Below, in pieces: positions 45,345-54,226 of a DNA stretch of 64,000 bases. Each line of letters begins with the position of its first letter. Position 1 is the stretch's first letter. The DNA comes from Leptothermofonsia sichuanensis E412. Lineage in GTDB: Bacteria; Cyanobacteriota; Cyanobacteriia; Leptolyngbyales; Leptolyngbyaceae. The DNA lies in contig NZ_CP072600.1 in assembly GCF_019891175.1 (NCBI RefSeq), positions 2,852,001 to 2,916,000 of the forward strand, read 5' to 3'. Both the position numbers and the translations under genes were made by a program. The notes under the pieces were generated by a model. It was not told the DNA's origin. It saw nothing but the letters and a program-made list of their open reading frames with translations, and searched no databases.

Positions 45345-45358
45345 TGCCCCCACCCCAA

Positions 45359-46243
45359 CTACTGGGAGGAGGATTGGGGTGGGGGAGGCTGATCTTGCGC
45401 CTGGGCAATAGTAGCTTTCATTTGGGGGGTTTCTAGAAATTTTTGGGCATCCGCGAGCAGCCGATCGCCCCATAAATTCTCCTTCAAAAACTTTAAATCA
45501 CTGTAGCGACTATCCAGCTTGATAGCGGTTTCTCCAAGGGCTAAACCCTGTTGTCGATCGCCCCTGGTATAAAGGGCAACGGCGATCGCCAGTTGGGGTT
45601 CGGCTGCTTTTTTGTCGATGGCAACCGCAGCCCGCCAGCGTTGCAGCGCTTCATTGACATTACCCTGCTCATACTTGATCAGCCCAATGTTATTGATAGC
45701 GGGCCAGAAATTTTTGTCCTGAGCAACGGCTTTTTCATAGTTAGCGATTGCCTCTGAATACTGGCGCAGCATTAAATAAGCATTCCCCAGGTCGAACAGG
45801 GCGCCAGGGACATTCGGTCTAATTTTCAACCCGGAACTGAGATAGTCAACCGAAGTTTTATAGTTCCCTTTCTGGAAATAAGCGGATCCCAATCCAAATA
45901 AAACCGCTGCATTTTTGGGATCCAGTGACTGCGCCTGCTTCAACGCCCCAATCCCCTGATCTAACTCATTGGTTTGCAGATACAGCCCACCCAGTAAAGA
46001 CCAGACCTCAGAACTTTTGGGAGCCAGTTGAGTTGCCAATCGTGCCCGTGGCAGGGCCAGTTCATACTGTTGGAACTGAGCTAACTGGGCTGCCTCTTGA
46101 GCCAGACTGAGACCCTGGCGTTCTAGCTTGGTAGAGTCAAGTTGGATCGTATGGGGTACAAGTGCCTGCCCCAGAACTGGCTGGGCGACACCCCAGAAAC
46201 CCAACAGGGCAAGGAATGAAAGGAGAAAATTGCGATTAGGCAC
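45359..46243 (-). CDS. secreted TPR-repeat protein
   Basis: A 294-residue protein with a signal peptide (LLSFLALLGFWGVAQPVLGQA) and about six tetratricopeptide repeats from residue 40 to 250, e.g. AAVLFGLGSAYFQKGNYKT and NAYLMLRQYSEAIANYEKAV. The C-terminus is Pro/Gln-rich (DQPPPPQSSSQ). TPR arrays bind proteins; the partner is unknown. Likely periplasmic or membrane-associated. Confidence 0.85.
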   Translation of the reverse strand: MPNRNFLLSFLALLGFWGVAQPVLGQALVPHTIQLDSTKLERQGLSLAQEAAQLAQFQQYELALPRARLATQLAPKSSEVWSLLGGLYLQTNELDQGIGALKQAQSLDPKNAAVLFGLGSAYFQKGNYKTSVDYLSSGLKIRPNVPGALFDLGNAYLMLRQYSEAIANYEKAVAQDKNFWPAINNIGLIKYEQGNVNEALQRWRAAVAIDKKAAEPQLAIAVALYTRGDRQQGLALGETAIKLDSRYSDLKFLKENLWGDRLLADAQKFLETPQMKATIAQAQDQPPPPQSSSQ

Positions 46244-46632
46244 GGTTTTGCTTGAGCGAAAAAAATTAATAATGATGAGCCATAGCCTAGCTTAGTCGAT
46301 CCCAATCCTATCGTGGCATAAATGATAGGAAGCGCAACCAGATCAGATATAGCAGGGAACAGGTTAAGGGATAGCAGAGGACAGGGGATAGAGGACAGAA
46401 AACAGGGCAAAAGAACCGCATGACAGGGGTTTGCAATGGCTAACTTGTCCTGACTGACAGGGCTGTCGCTATAACAGGTATTTAGATACAGAAGGGGAAA
46501 TGTTGGAGTGTGAGGGCATCTGCTCAGAAGCGCGCCATCGATTGAAAATACTAATGAAAAGGTTGAGAATTACACAAATCCTGATAACAGGGGATATGCT
46601 ACGGAGCCTGTTGTGTTCTGTCCTGAAAAGCC
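46244..46632. other. intergenic region before thyX
   Basis: 389 bp between divergent genes. Around 46365-46410 is a purine-rich tract with repeated GGACAGGGGATAG-type words like those at 6001-6020 and 30680-30725. No gene is supported. Confidence 0.5.
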
Positions 46633-47355
46633 ATGGATCGTTTTAGAGTTGAAGTGATTGCCCGGACGCCAAATCCCCAACAGGTAATCTATGCGGCGAT
46701 GCACCAGGACTATGCAGAAGGCTTTGTCTGGGATGATCGGGATCGCTTCCCCCCGGAAGAAAAGTGTGGCGAAATCATTGTTAAGCACCTGTTAGCTGGC
46801 AACCGGGGGCACTACGGGCCTTTAGAGCATCCTCAAATCATATTGAACTGTGGTTGGTTTCCCCACAGTACCATGCAGCAAATTCGGACTCATCGGGTTG
46901 GAATTAGTTTCGATGTCCAATCATTTCGCTACACGGGCAGCCGCATTATTGATGTAGTCGAAGGCAGGCGAGATGTGGAAGAGGTTTTCTATCTGCGTCC
47001 TGTTGGGGCATACAGTGACCGTCAGGGTAAGCGATATGACTACACCCTGGAACAGCGACAGCGGGATATTGATTGGTGCCTGGAAGCCTGCCATCGGTAT
47101 GCAGAGCGCATTCAACAGGGATTTGCTGAGGAACATGCCAGAGGCTTGATTCCCTTTGATGTCCGGCAGCACTGGGTCATGTCAGCGAATGTGCGATCGC
47201 TGATGCACCTGCTTGACCTGCGCTGGAAGTTAGATGCTCAGCTAGAGGCCCAGAAACTTTGTGAAACGATCTGGCCCCATTTCTATGCCTGGGTTCCCGC
47301 GATCGCTGACTGGTATGAATCAAATCGCCTGAAAAAAGCCCGCCTTGCACCTTGA
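46633..47355 (+). CDS. thyX: flavin-dependent thymidylate synthase
   Basis: A 240-residue FAD enzyme making dTMP from dUMP with methylene-tetrahydrofolate and NADPH. The ThyX signature is present as RTHRVGISFDVQSFRYTG, a variant of RHRxxSxNxxSxR. HYGPLEHPQ and VRSLMHLLDLRWKLDAQLE are also typical. The length fits cyanobacterial ThyX. No thyA is in the window. Confidence 0.94.
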   Translation: MDRFRVEVIARTPNPQQVIYAAMHQDYAEGFVWDDRDRFPPEEKCGEIIVKHLLAGNRGHYGPLEHPQIILNCGWFPHSTMQQIRTHRVGISFDVQSFRYTGSRIIDVVEGRRDVEEVFYLRPVGAYSDRQGKRYDYTLEQRQRDIDWCLEACHRYAERIQQGFAEEHARGLIPFDVRQHWVMSANVRSLMHLLDLRWKLDAQLEAQKLCETIWPHFYAWVPAIADWYESNRLKKARLAP

Positions 47356-48224
47356 TTTGAATTGTCAGGCTTCTACAGCAGGACAGGGATCTGGGGATGG
47401 GGAACCAGGGAAGAAAGGATGGCGGAATCAGGTTTTAAGCGTTCTCATTTGTCCTGACCTGGATGGTTACTGCTATACAATCTAAAATCACAAATCCAAA
47501 ATGGTATGACCTCTTATCTCTGGCCTCCTTTCTGGTGCTGCCATCTTGCTTTGAGTTGGCAGCAATATTCTTCGGACAAAAATATAAAGAAAATCTTGAT
47601 TTAACCCATCAATTAATTGGCTTGAAGTATCGAGGTTGGGATGTTAGAAGCCGAAGTCTTGGGGATTGAGGTGTCAAAATTTCCCTTGCAATTTAGATAA
47701 TAATGCCGGATAACCTGACCAAGCTGAAGCCAAACCAAATGCTAAACAAAATCTGAAGACGATGCTTCTATTCACCCACTAGACTTAATGTTTATTCCCT
47801 AATTTATCTATTTTTTTGATAATGCAAAATTCATTTGAAGAGAAGCAGAAAACAAAACAATTACAGATCTGACTGAAGAGGCGTGCTTTCCCAATAAAGA
47901 GAGTGTAATCAACCCTGTTCAAAGGCTGGGCATCCTGACTAACCTTGATTCTGGTTTCCAATGATGTAACAGGCTGCCCTCGATTAAGGCTGGCAATATC
48001 TACTTTAGAATCCTCTAATAAAATCTTCTGCTGCACTAATCTAAGTCCTAAGAAGAAATGTTGCAATATGTTTTCTCGTCAGGCTTAAAACCTAAAAAAA
48101 ATGGAAGTCATCCAGCTTCAATTAGATGGGTTAAAACAGACCAGGAAAAAGACTTCAGAAATTTTGTTTTCTAAAACCATCTTTTTCAGGGAGCTATAGT
48201 AGCAATTAATCTGTCGTTAACGCT
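47356..48224. other. 869-bp AT-rich region without a supported gene
   Basis: Two weak frames exist: 47463-47669 (+), with a short hydrophobic stretch, and 47785-48066 (-). Neither has a recognisable domain or ribosome site. The composition is richer in A and T than the flanks, and HIP1 octamers are missing, which could mark eroded or foreign DNA. Confidence 0.45.
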
Positions 48225-48620
48225 ATGCAATTCACGTCTGGCTATATCTTGCTATTAGCAAAGCAGCCTCAAGCAGTCAGGGTGTTGGCAAGCTTGTTAG
48301 GGCACTCTAGCTATTCTGTGGCGATCGCCAGCACAGAAGAGCAGGCGATCGCACAAACTGAACGCCATCCCCCTTTCCTCATCATCCTGGCAGGAAATCA
48401 TAATCACTGGTCTCAGACGCTGCTGCACGATCTACGCATTCATGCAAGATCTCATTCCATCACCTTAGTTGCCCTCACGGATTTCCATGCACCAAGCTGG
48501 ATCCATCAGGAAGAAAACCCTGGGTTTGACGGCTTTCTTGTCAACCCGATCAGCAGTGATGTGCTCTCCTCACTTGTGCAATCGGCTCAAACCCGGCAAA
48601 TTTGCTGCCCTGCTGGTTAA
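48225..48620 (+). CDS. degenerate response-regulator receiver protein
   Basis: A 131-residue CheY-like fold: GYILLLAKQPQAVRVLASLL, PPFLIILAGNHN, ITLVALTDFHAP, and GFDGFLVNPISSDVL match beta1, beta3, beta4 and beta5 positions. The key residues are gone: the acidic pair after beta1 is AKQ, the phospho-acceptor place is Ala in ILAG, and the lysine after beta5 is Asn (VNP). It is therefore a pseudo-receiver and cannot be phosphorylated in the usual way. The stop codon lies at the end of the first unit of an 18-bp tandem duplication. Confidence 0.65.
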   Translation: MQFTSGYILLLAKQPQAVRVLASLLGHSSYSVAIASTEEQAIAQTERHPPFLIILAGNHNHWSQTLLHDLRIHARSHSITLVALTDFHAPSWIHQEENPGFDGFLVNPISSDVLSSLVQSAQTRQICCPAG

Positions 48621-48638
48621 TGCTGCCCTGCTGGTTAA
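48603..48638 (+). repeat. 18-bp perfect tandem duplication at a stop codon
   Basis: TGCTGCCCTGCTGGTTAA twice in a row; the TAA of the first unit ends the pseudo-receiver gene. Confidence 0.9.
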
Positions 48639-48736
48639 TATTGAGGACAGACTTAGTAAGGTCTGAGAAATGCTGATCCAGGCAGGATCACTATAGAATT
48701 CAGTCATAAGAATTCAGTCATGCCTCCTAGTCATGT

Positions 48737-48806
48737 GGTGCTGAATCGCCGTATGAATTGAGTCTGCAATTTATACAGCTTCTAATTCATACCCGGAATC
48801 AGCAAC
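48737..48806 (+). repeat. MITE-like palindromic repeat, family B (copy 5)
   Basis: GGTGCTGAATCGCCGTATGA to CATACCCGGAATCAGCAAC. Confidence 0.7.
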
Positions 48807-48826
48807 CCCTCCTGTTTAAACACCGA

Positions 48827-48858
48827 GATGAGAGCGCAAGGTGATGAGAGCGCAAGGT
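48827..48858 (+). repeat. 16-bp perfect tandem duplication
   Basis: GATGAGAGCGCAAGGT twice in a row, upstream of the polysaccharide deacetylase gene. Confidence 0.9.
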
Positions 48859-48894
48859 TAAAATATAGAGTAATATCTCCCTTGCCGCAATTTG

Positions 48895-49578
48895 ATGGCT
48901 ATGCAGCTTGCTCCACTCTATCCAGTGCTTTATCAGGTGTTGAAGCCTCTGTTTCCAACATGCCTGTGGTCGGGCAGTGAGCAAAACCCCAGAATTGCCC
49001 TCACCTTTGATGACGGGCCTCACCCGGAATATACACCCCAACTTCTAAAAGTTCTGGATCAGCATGGAGTGCCAGCCAGTTTCTTCTGGCTGGGGGTCTG
49101 TGTCAATCGATCGCCTGCAATCGCTCGCACAATCTATGAAGCCGGACATTGGGTTGGGCTGCATGGTTATGACCATCGCTCTTTCCCAATGCTTTCTCCT
49201 ACTCAGCTCAGACAGTCCCTCGAACGGACGCAGGCAGCGATCGCAAACGCCTGTCAACTGTCTCCCGAAGTAATTCGTGATGTTCGTCCTCCCAACGGAT
49301 TATTTACACCCCAAACCCTGAATCTGTTGCAGGCATGGAGCTATCGCCCAGTGATGTGGAGCGTTGTTCCCGAAGACTGGGTCAGACCTGGCGTAACCAC
49401 CGTTGTCCAGCGTGTTCTTCAGCAGGTCAGAAATGGCTCTGTAATCGTTTTACATGATGGATATCATGGGGGGGCTGATGTTGCAGAGACTGCCGATCAA
49501 CTGATCTCTGCCCTGCTTCAGCAGGGCTATCATTTCGTTACAGTTGATCAACTCTGGGATGTTCAACCTTCGGGTTGA
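48895..49578 (+). CDS. polysaccharide deacetylase (NodB domain)
   Basis: A 227-residue carbohydrate esterase family 4 protein. The catalytic Asp and metal Asp are in LTFDDGPHPEYT, the metal His pair in GLHGYDHRSF, and a later RDVRPPNGLFTP segment replaces the common RPPYG. VIVLHDGYHGG is the last motif. These enzymes remove acetyl groups from peptidoglycan or other N-acetylated glycans. No clear signal peptide is visible, only a hydrophobic start, so the place of action is unsure. ATG 48895 follows an in-frame TTG. Confidence 0.88.
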   Translation: MAMQLAPLYPVLYQVLKPLFPTCLWSGSEQNPRIALTFDDGPHPEYTPQLLKVLDQHGVPASFFWLGVCVNRSPAIARTIYEAGHWVGLHGYDHRSFPMLSPTQLRQSLERTQAAIANACQLSPEVIRDVRPPNGLFTPQTLNLLQAWSYRPVMWSVVPEDWVRPGVTTVVQRVLQQVRNGSVIVLHDGYHGGADVAETADQLISALLQQGYHFVTVDQLWDVQPSG

Positions 49579-49748
49579 GCATGGTTGACAACCCTTGAAT
49601 GCCAAAGCTAACAATTGATGTAGCAGTGTGCTATGGCACTCTAATTACCGATAAATTCTAATCATAAATAATTTGAATCAGTGCTGACTGACTTGTTGAG
49701 CTTCTCTGAACCTCTACCTATTCTCGATAGTATAACTGGCAGGTACCT

Positions 49749-50105
49749 GTGGCCTTACCTCTGGTCATTGATGAAGAACAAATTTTTAGCTTTAAGTTCT
49801 GGTTTGATGGCACCATCCATCAGGGAATGTACTATCAGAACGAACTGTATTGCAGGCTGCAAACTTTTGAGATTAACCAGCGATCGCAAGTTTACCAGCT
49901 TGGCTGCAAGCTAGCGGCAAAGGATATCCTGGTTGCTCTCACCTGTACTGAGACCACTTGCAGCCTGTGGGGAAGTCTTCGCGCAGACGGCATCAAGAAT
50001 ATTCTGTCCAGGAAAAAACTAAACTTGCCTGCTTCAGCCCCATCCCCCTCAACCCCACCTGCTTCAATAGAGTCACCTCCCCCCAATGCTCAAGTCAGCA
50101 GGTAG
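49749..50105 (+). CDS. hypothetical protein, unknown function
   Basis: A 118-residue protein with GTG start. The first 85 residues look like a beta-rich domain (FSFKFWFDGTIHQGMYY, then LQTFEINQRSQVYQLGCKLA), with Cys in ALTCTETTCSLWG. The tail is Pro/Ser-rich (SAPSPSTPPASIESPPP). I do not recognise the family. Compositional look and GC-rich third positions are consistent with a real gene. Confidence 0.5.
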   Translation: MALPLVIDEEQIFSFKFWFDGTIHQGMYYQNELYCRLQTFEINQRSQVYQLGCKLAAKDILVALTCTETTCSLWGSLRADGIKNILSRKKLNLPASAPSPSTPPASIESPPPNAQVSR

Positions 50106-50825
50106 TCGGGATCAGCTCACTCACCCTTACTTCATCCAGAGAATTCTCAATCGGACTTTTTAGGGACAGTTTAAATTTAGTAGGAGTTCATTGAAATGGC
50201 GTAAGCCATTTCCGCAATATGTTTAAGGGTTGCCCCTTTTGCACCGTCCTATCCTTAAAATGTAACTAACTTAACTTAATAATCGAACCTGGTTAAGTTC
50301 TGAGAATTATGAGTTAACGTAGCTACAGGAGATTAGATTCTTGACAGGGCTTGCTTGCCTCGATAATCCTTAATAACGGATTGCTCTAGTGTTCAGCAAT
50401 AGTTCCTGTTCAGACAATGACCTCAAGGGATCTCATCCAATTTGGATGTCAGGCGGTTGAAAGCGTTTTTGATATCTGGTTAAACTACGCAAACTATAAG
50501 GCAAGGTTAAGATCCCCAGTCAGAGATCCCGGTTAAAAATTCCCAGTCATTTTTTCAACTTGATGACAAAGGCAAAGGAAAAAGATGCAACTTTTGTCAG
50601 AAAAGCTACAATCAGAAGGGTTTTATTTGATGCCTACTGGTCATAGCGCATGGTGTGGTGCCTCTGCCTTACGTCATGGTTTCGGTGAAGGGGTTGGACT
50701 TTACTAGTCAGCCAACACGGCTATTGAATGGGGTTTGGCACTTGCGGATCCTGGCTGGTAGCTTTGGATAGGATGTTCTCTGTTGACCGATTTTCACTTT
50801 AGTTAAGGAGCATGAGGAACGCGGC
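50106..50825. other. 720-bp region upstream of sigA
   Basis: No clear gene. A 40-codon frame from ATG 50585 to 50707 (MQLLSEKLQSEGFYLMPTG...) is unsupported. Much of the region should be sigA promoter and leader; cyanobacterial sigA genes often have long leaders. I see no clean hairpin or known riboswitch. Confidence 0.45.
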
Positions 50826-51986
50826 ATGACCCAGGCCAACGACGTACTCGAAATCGACTTGTTAAATGGTGCCTCTAATAGTCTGCCTGAGGGTGAATTA
50901 GGTTTTTTCATCGACAACGATGAAGATGATCGAGACGATCCTCTTGAAGCTTCTACAGATGATGAGGATGGCAAGTCCGGTAAAGTTCGCTCTACCCGAC
51001 GTCGAGCGCAGGCGAAGAAAAAACACTACACTGAAGACTCAATTCGTCTGTATCTCCAGGAAATTGGTCGAATCCGACTTCTCCGTGCCGATGAAGAGAT
51101 TGAATTGGCACGGAAGATTGCAGACCTGTTAGAGCTAGAGCGCGTTCGAGATCGTTTGTGTGAGCGGTTAGCCTCCAATCCTCAAGATATTGAAAGAGAT
51201 CTTTCGCTCTGGGCAAACGAAGTAGATCAGCCGTTGCCCAAGTTTCGTCGGCGACTGCATGAGGGGCGCAGAGCTAAGGAAAAAATGGTGCAGTCTAACC
51301 TGCGATTGGTTGTTTCTATTGCTAAGAAATACATGAATCGGGGGCTTTCTTTCCAGGACCTGATTCAGGAAGGTAGTCTGGGGTTAATTCGTGCGGCTGA
51401 GAAATTTGACCATGAAAAGGGCTACAAGTTCTCAACCTATGCAACCTGGTGGATTCGTCAGGCAATTACGCGAGCGATCGCCGACCAATCCCGTACCATC
51501 CGCCTGCCAGTCCATCTCTATGAGACAATTTCTCGGATTAAAAAGACAACCAAGTTGCTCTCTCAGGAAATGGGGCGTAAGCCGACGGAGGAAGAAATCG
51601 CAACTCGTATGGAAATGACCATCGAGAAGTTACGGTTCATTGCCAAGTCCGCCCAGTTACCTATTTCCTTAGAAACTCCGATTGGTAAGGAAGAAGATTC
51701 CCGTTTGGGTGACTTTATTGAGTCCGATGGTGAAACCCCTGAAGATCAGGTATCTAAGAACCTGTTGCGGGAAGACCTGGAAAATGTTCTGGATACTCTC
51801 AGCCCCCGTGAGCGAGACGTACTGAGACTCCGATATGGTCTGGATGATGGTCGCATGAAGACCCTGGAAGAAATCGGCCAGATCTTCAATGTCACCCGTG
51901 AGCGGATTCGCCAGATTGAGGCAAAGGCTCTGCGTAAGTTGCGCCACCCCAACCGGAACAGTGTGCTGAAGGAATATATCCGTTAA
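50826..51986 (+). CDS. sigA: principal RNA polymerase sigma factor (SigA/RpoD)
   Basis: A 386-residue group 1 sigma-70 factor. An acidic N-terminus (DNDEDDRDD) is followed by region 1.2 ([16 protein letters not shown]), region 2 ([20 protein letters not shown] and [19 protein letters not shown]), region 3, and region 4 ([20 protein letters not shown] with a helix-turn-helix at [17 protein letters not shown]). Length and acidic start fit the housekeeping factor rather than SigB-E group 2 paralogues. A good terminator follows. AGGAG lies upstream of the ATG. Confidence 0.94.
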   Translation: MTQANDVLEIDLLNGASNSLPEGELGFFIDNDEDDRDDPLEASTDDEDGKSGKVRSTRRRAQAKKKHYTEDSIRLYLQEIGRIRLLRADEEIELARKIADLLELERVRDRLCERLASNPQDIERDLSLWANEVDQPLPKFRRRLHEGRRAKEKMVQSNLRLVVSIAKKYMNRGLSFQDLIQEGSLGLIRAAEKFDHEKGYKFSTYATWWIRQAITRAIADQSRTIRLPVHLYETISRIKKTTKLLSQEMGRKPTEEEIATRMEMTIEKLRFIAKSAQLPISLETPIGKEEDSRLGDFIESDGETPEDQVSKNLLREDLENVLDTLSPRERDVLRLRYGLDDGRMKTLEEIGQIFNVTRERIRQIEAKALRKLRHPNRNSVLKEYIR

Positions 51987-52006
51987 AAGTCAAGTCTTTT
52001 AACAGC

Positions 52007-52036
52007 AGCCTGGTAGTAAAGCTACCGGGCTTTTTA
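52007..52036 (+). terminator. Rho-independent terminator of sigA
   Basis: AGCCTGGTAG pairs with CTACCGGGCT around TAAAG, followed by TTTTAG, 21 bp after the stop. Confidence 0.9.
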
Positions 52037-52113
52037 GTATTTAAAGCCATTGGGCTATAGCAGGGAACAGGGAAAGAAAAATGACGGAATCAAAGGTCTC
52101 ATGCAATACCAAT

Positions 52114-52710
52114 TTAAATGGGGTTCAGGGCAGATAGGGCATTCAGGATGAAGGAATATCCTGTGATCGAAGCAATAACTTCTGGAGTCAATTGAGCCAG
52201 GAGTTGATCGACCTTCGCTTGGAGTTGCTCTAGCGTTTTGAACGAAGCCCACTTCAAATCTGCCTTGAGGTATTCCCACAACCTTTCAATCGGATTTAAC
52301 TCTGGGCAGTAAGCAGGTTGAAACAATAAAATCACATTCTCTGGCACCACTAAATCTTTACTGCTGTGAAAACGCCCGTTATCCACTTGTAGAATGTTGA
52401 GACTATCGGGGTAGGCTTTGGAGAACTCCTCGAGGAACGCTTGATAGCAAGCAGTATCCACATGGGAGAATTGCAAGAAAAACGACTCTCCGGTTGCTGG
52501 TTCGACGGCCCCATAGAGCCAAAACGCTTTGAACAACCATAGCCATTGCCCAATCGGTTTGATACCACAAGCAGTAATCAAGCGCCCAATCAGGGTTTTG
52601 AGTCCAAAGCGACTTTCATCCTGAGCAAAATAACGGATAGGACGCTCCTCCTGGATGACTTGCCGAGCATACTGGCTCAACAACTCCAGGTCATCTGCAA
52701 GGTTTTTTTG
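52114..52710 (-). pseudogene. IS630-family transposase, 5'-truncated (a)
   Basis: The 189-residue frame from 52683 holds the DDE domain: RYFAQDESRFGLKTL, ILQVDNGRFHSSK and LFQPAYCPELNPIERLWEYLK. The frame is open upstream to about 52710 (QLQKNLADDLELL) and then meets IS66 sequence, so the N-terminal helix-turn-helix half is missing. It lies just after sigA's terminator, in opposite direction. Confidence 0.85.
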
Positions 52711-52717
52711 TAATTGC

Positions 52718-52990
52718 TCAACTCAGCGGGAATAGGGATTGGTGAGGGTTTAAGGCCGCAGAAATGGACTCAAAAGCAGAAAGCCCTTGACGCTTACCCG
52801 TATTCACCACAGAACGAATATCGGCGAACAAATCTTTGCCCCACTCGGAGCGAAATCCATTGGTCACCTTGCGAAAAATCACACTCATCCGCAGCGCCTG
52901 TTCACTGGCATTATTGGTCGGCGGAATCGTTGTGTCTGCCAAAAATAGAAACAGATGCTCCCGCAAGTTTCGGTTGCAAAATTGCATGAA
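52718..52990 (-). pseudogene. IS66-family transposase, C-terminal fragment
   Basis: The segment NLREHLFLFLADTTIPPTNN, then ASEQALRMSVIFRKVTNGFR and GLSAFESI is the IS66 DDE-end with its conserved NNxxEQAxR part. Only about 90 residues remain. The first few residues of the open frame (PKF) come from the neighbouring IS21 end, which shows that IS21 inserted into, or recombined with, this IS66 copy. Confidence 0.85.
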
Positions 52991-53120
52991 CTTCGGCACC
53001 TAATTCTCCGGAAACTTCGGCACCGAAGTGACCCCTACTTCGGCACCTAATTCTCCGGATGCCTCGGCACCTGATTCTCCGGAAACTTCGGCAGGTCATT
53101 CCCACCCAACTTCGGCACCT
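52991..53120. repeat. IS21 left-end repeat array
   Basis: Three full units of CTTCGGCACCTAATTCTCC type (52991, 53039, 53063) and two partial ones (53086, 53110). Units differ by a few bases. Such arrays are the likely transposase binding sites. Confidence 0.75.
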
Positions 53121-54226
53121 GCGACTACACTGCACACACTTTGATGAGTAGAAGCCGGAGAGCCGATGAAAAAACAGCAAGGAGGATTACTGCCGATGGC
53201 CAAATTTCGAGAAATGGTGCGCTTGCACGAGTTAGGCCACAACCAGAGTGCGATTGCCCAAAGTTGCGGGGTCGCTCGTTCAACGGTGCAGGATTACATT
53301 CGGCGAGCCGTGGCAAAGGGCCTGAGCTATGAGCAATTAAGCCAGATGAGCGACAGCCAGGCGTTAGAGCTACTGGGCAAAGGCCAGCGGCAAGTGCCCA
53401 TCAAAACTGAAACCATTAACTTTGCTCAAGTGGCGGTCGAGTTGCAACGCAAGGGCGTGACCTTGGCGCTGTTGTGGCAGGAAGGCTTGGACAAAGGGGA
53501 GTGGCAGTTGAGTTACGGGGGCTTCTGTCGGCGCTACAACCGCTGGCGAGCCCAGCAGAAGTTATCGATGCGGCAGGTATACCAAGGGGGCGAAAAGCTG
53601 TTTGTTGATTACTGCGGCTTGACGGTGCCAGTGACTGAGGCGGACACGGGCGAAGTCGTCGAGGCCCAAATCTTCGTGGCGTGTTTGGGTGCGAGTAACT
53701 ACACCTATGCCGAAGCCACGCCTACCCAAGCGTTACCTCATTGGATTGGGGCGCATCAACGCACGTTTGCATGCTTGGGTGGAGTGCCGCGGGTTGTCGT
53801 GCCTGATAACCTCAAGTCCGGGGTCACAGATCCCTGTCGCTATGAACCTGGAATCAATCGTACTTATCAGGAGTTAGCGAGCCACTATGGTGTTGCCATC
53901 ATCCCCGCCCGTCCGAAAAAGCCGAAGGACAAAGCCAAGGTGGAAAAAGCGGTGCAAGAGGTAGAACGGCAAATCTTGGCTCCGTTACGGAACCAACGCT
54001 TTACCAGTTTTGCCGAGTTGAACCAGGCCATTGCCCTACGTCTGAGCGCCCTCAACGAGCGGGTGATGCCCAGTTATGGCTTGTCGCGTCAAGCCTTGTT
54101 TGAGCAGGTAGACAAACCAGCCTTGCGGCCGCTGCCCATGCAGGAGTTTGTCTTGGGGCAATGGAAGCGGGCGAAGGTGAACCTGGATTATCACATTGAA
54201 GTCGAGGGGCATTACTACTCAGTGCC

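Noticed and set aside
47463-47669. 68-codon frame with a short hydrophobic part
   Set aside because: No ribosome site, no family, and AT-rich surroundings; could not be supported.
50585-50707. 40-codon frame upstream of sigA
   Set aside because: No ribosome site or similarity to anything I know; kept only as a remark in the region entry.
52991-53120. Regular CGGCACC repeats, considered as an independent repeat locus
   Set aside because: Position directly at the IS21 left end explains them as element end repeats.
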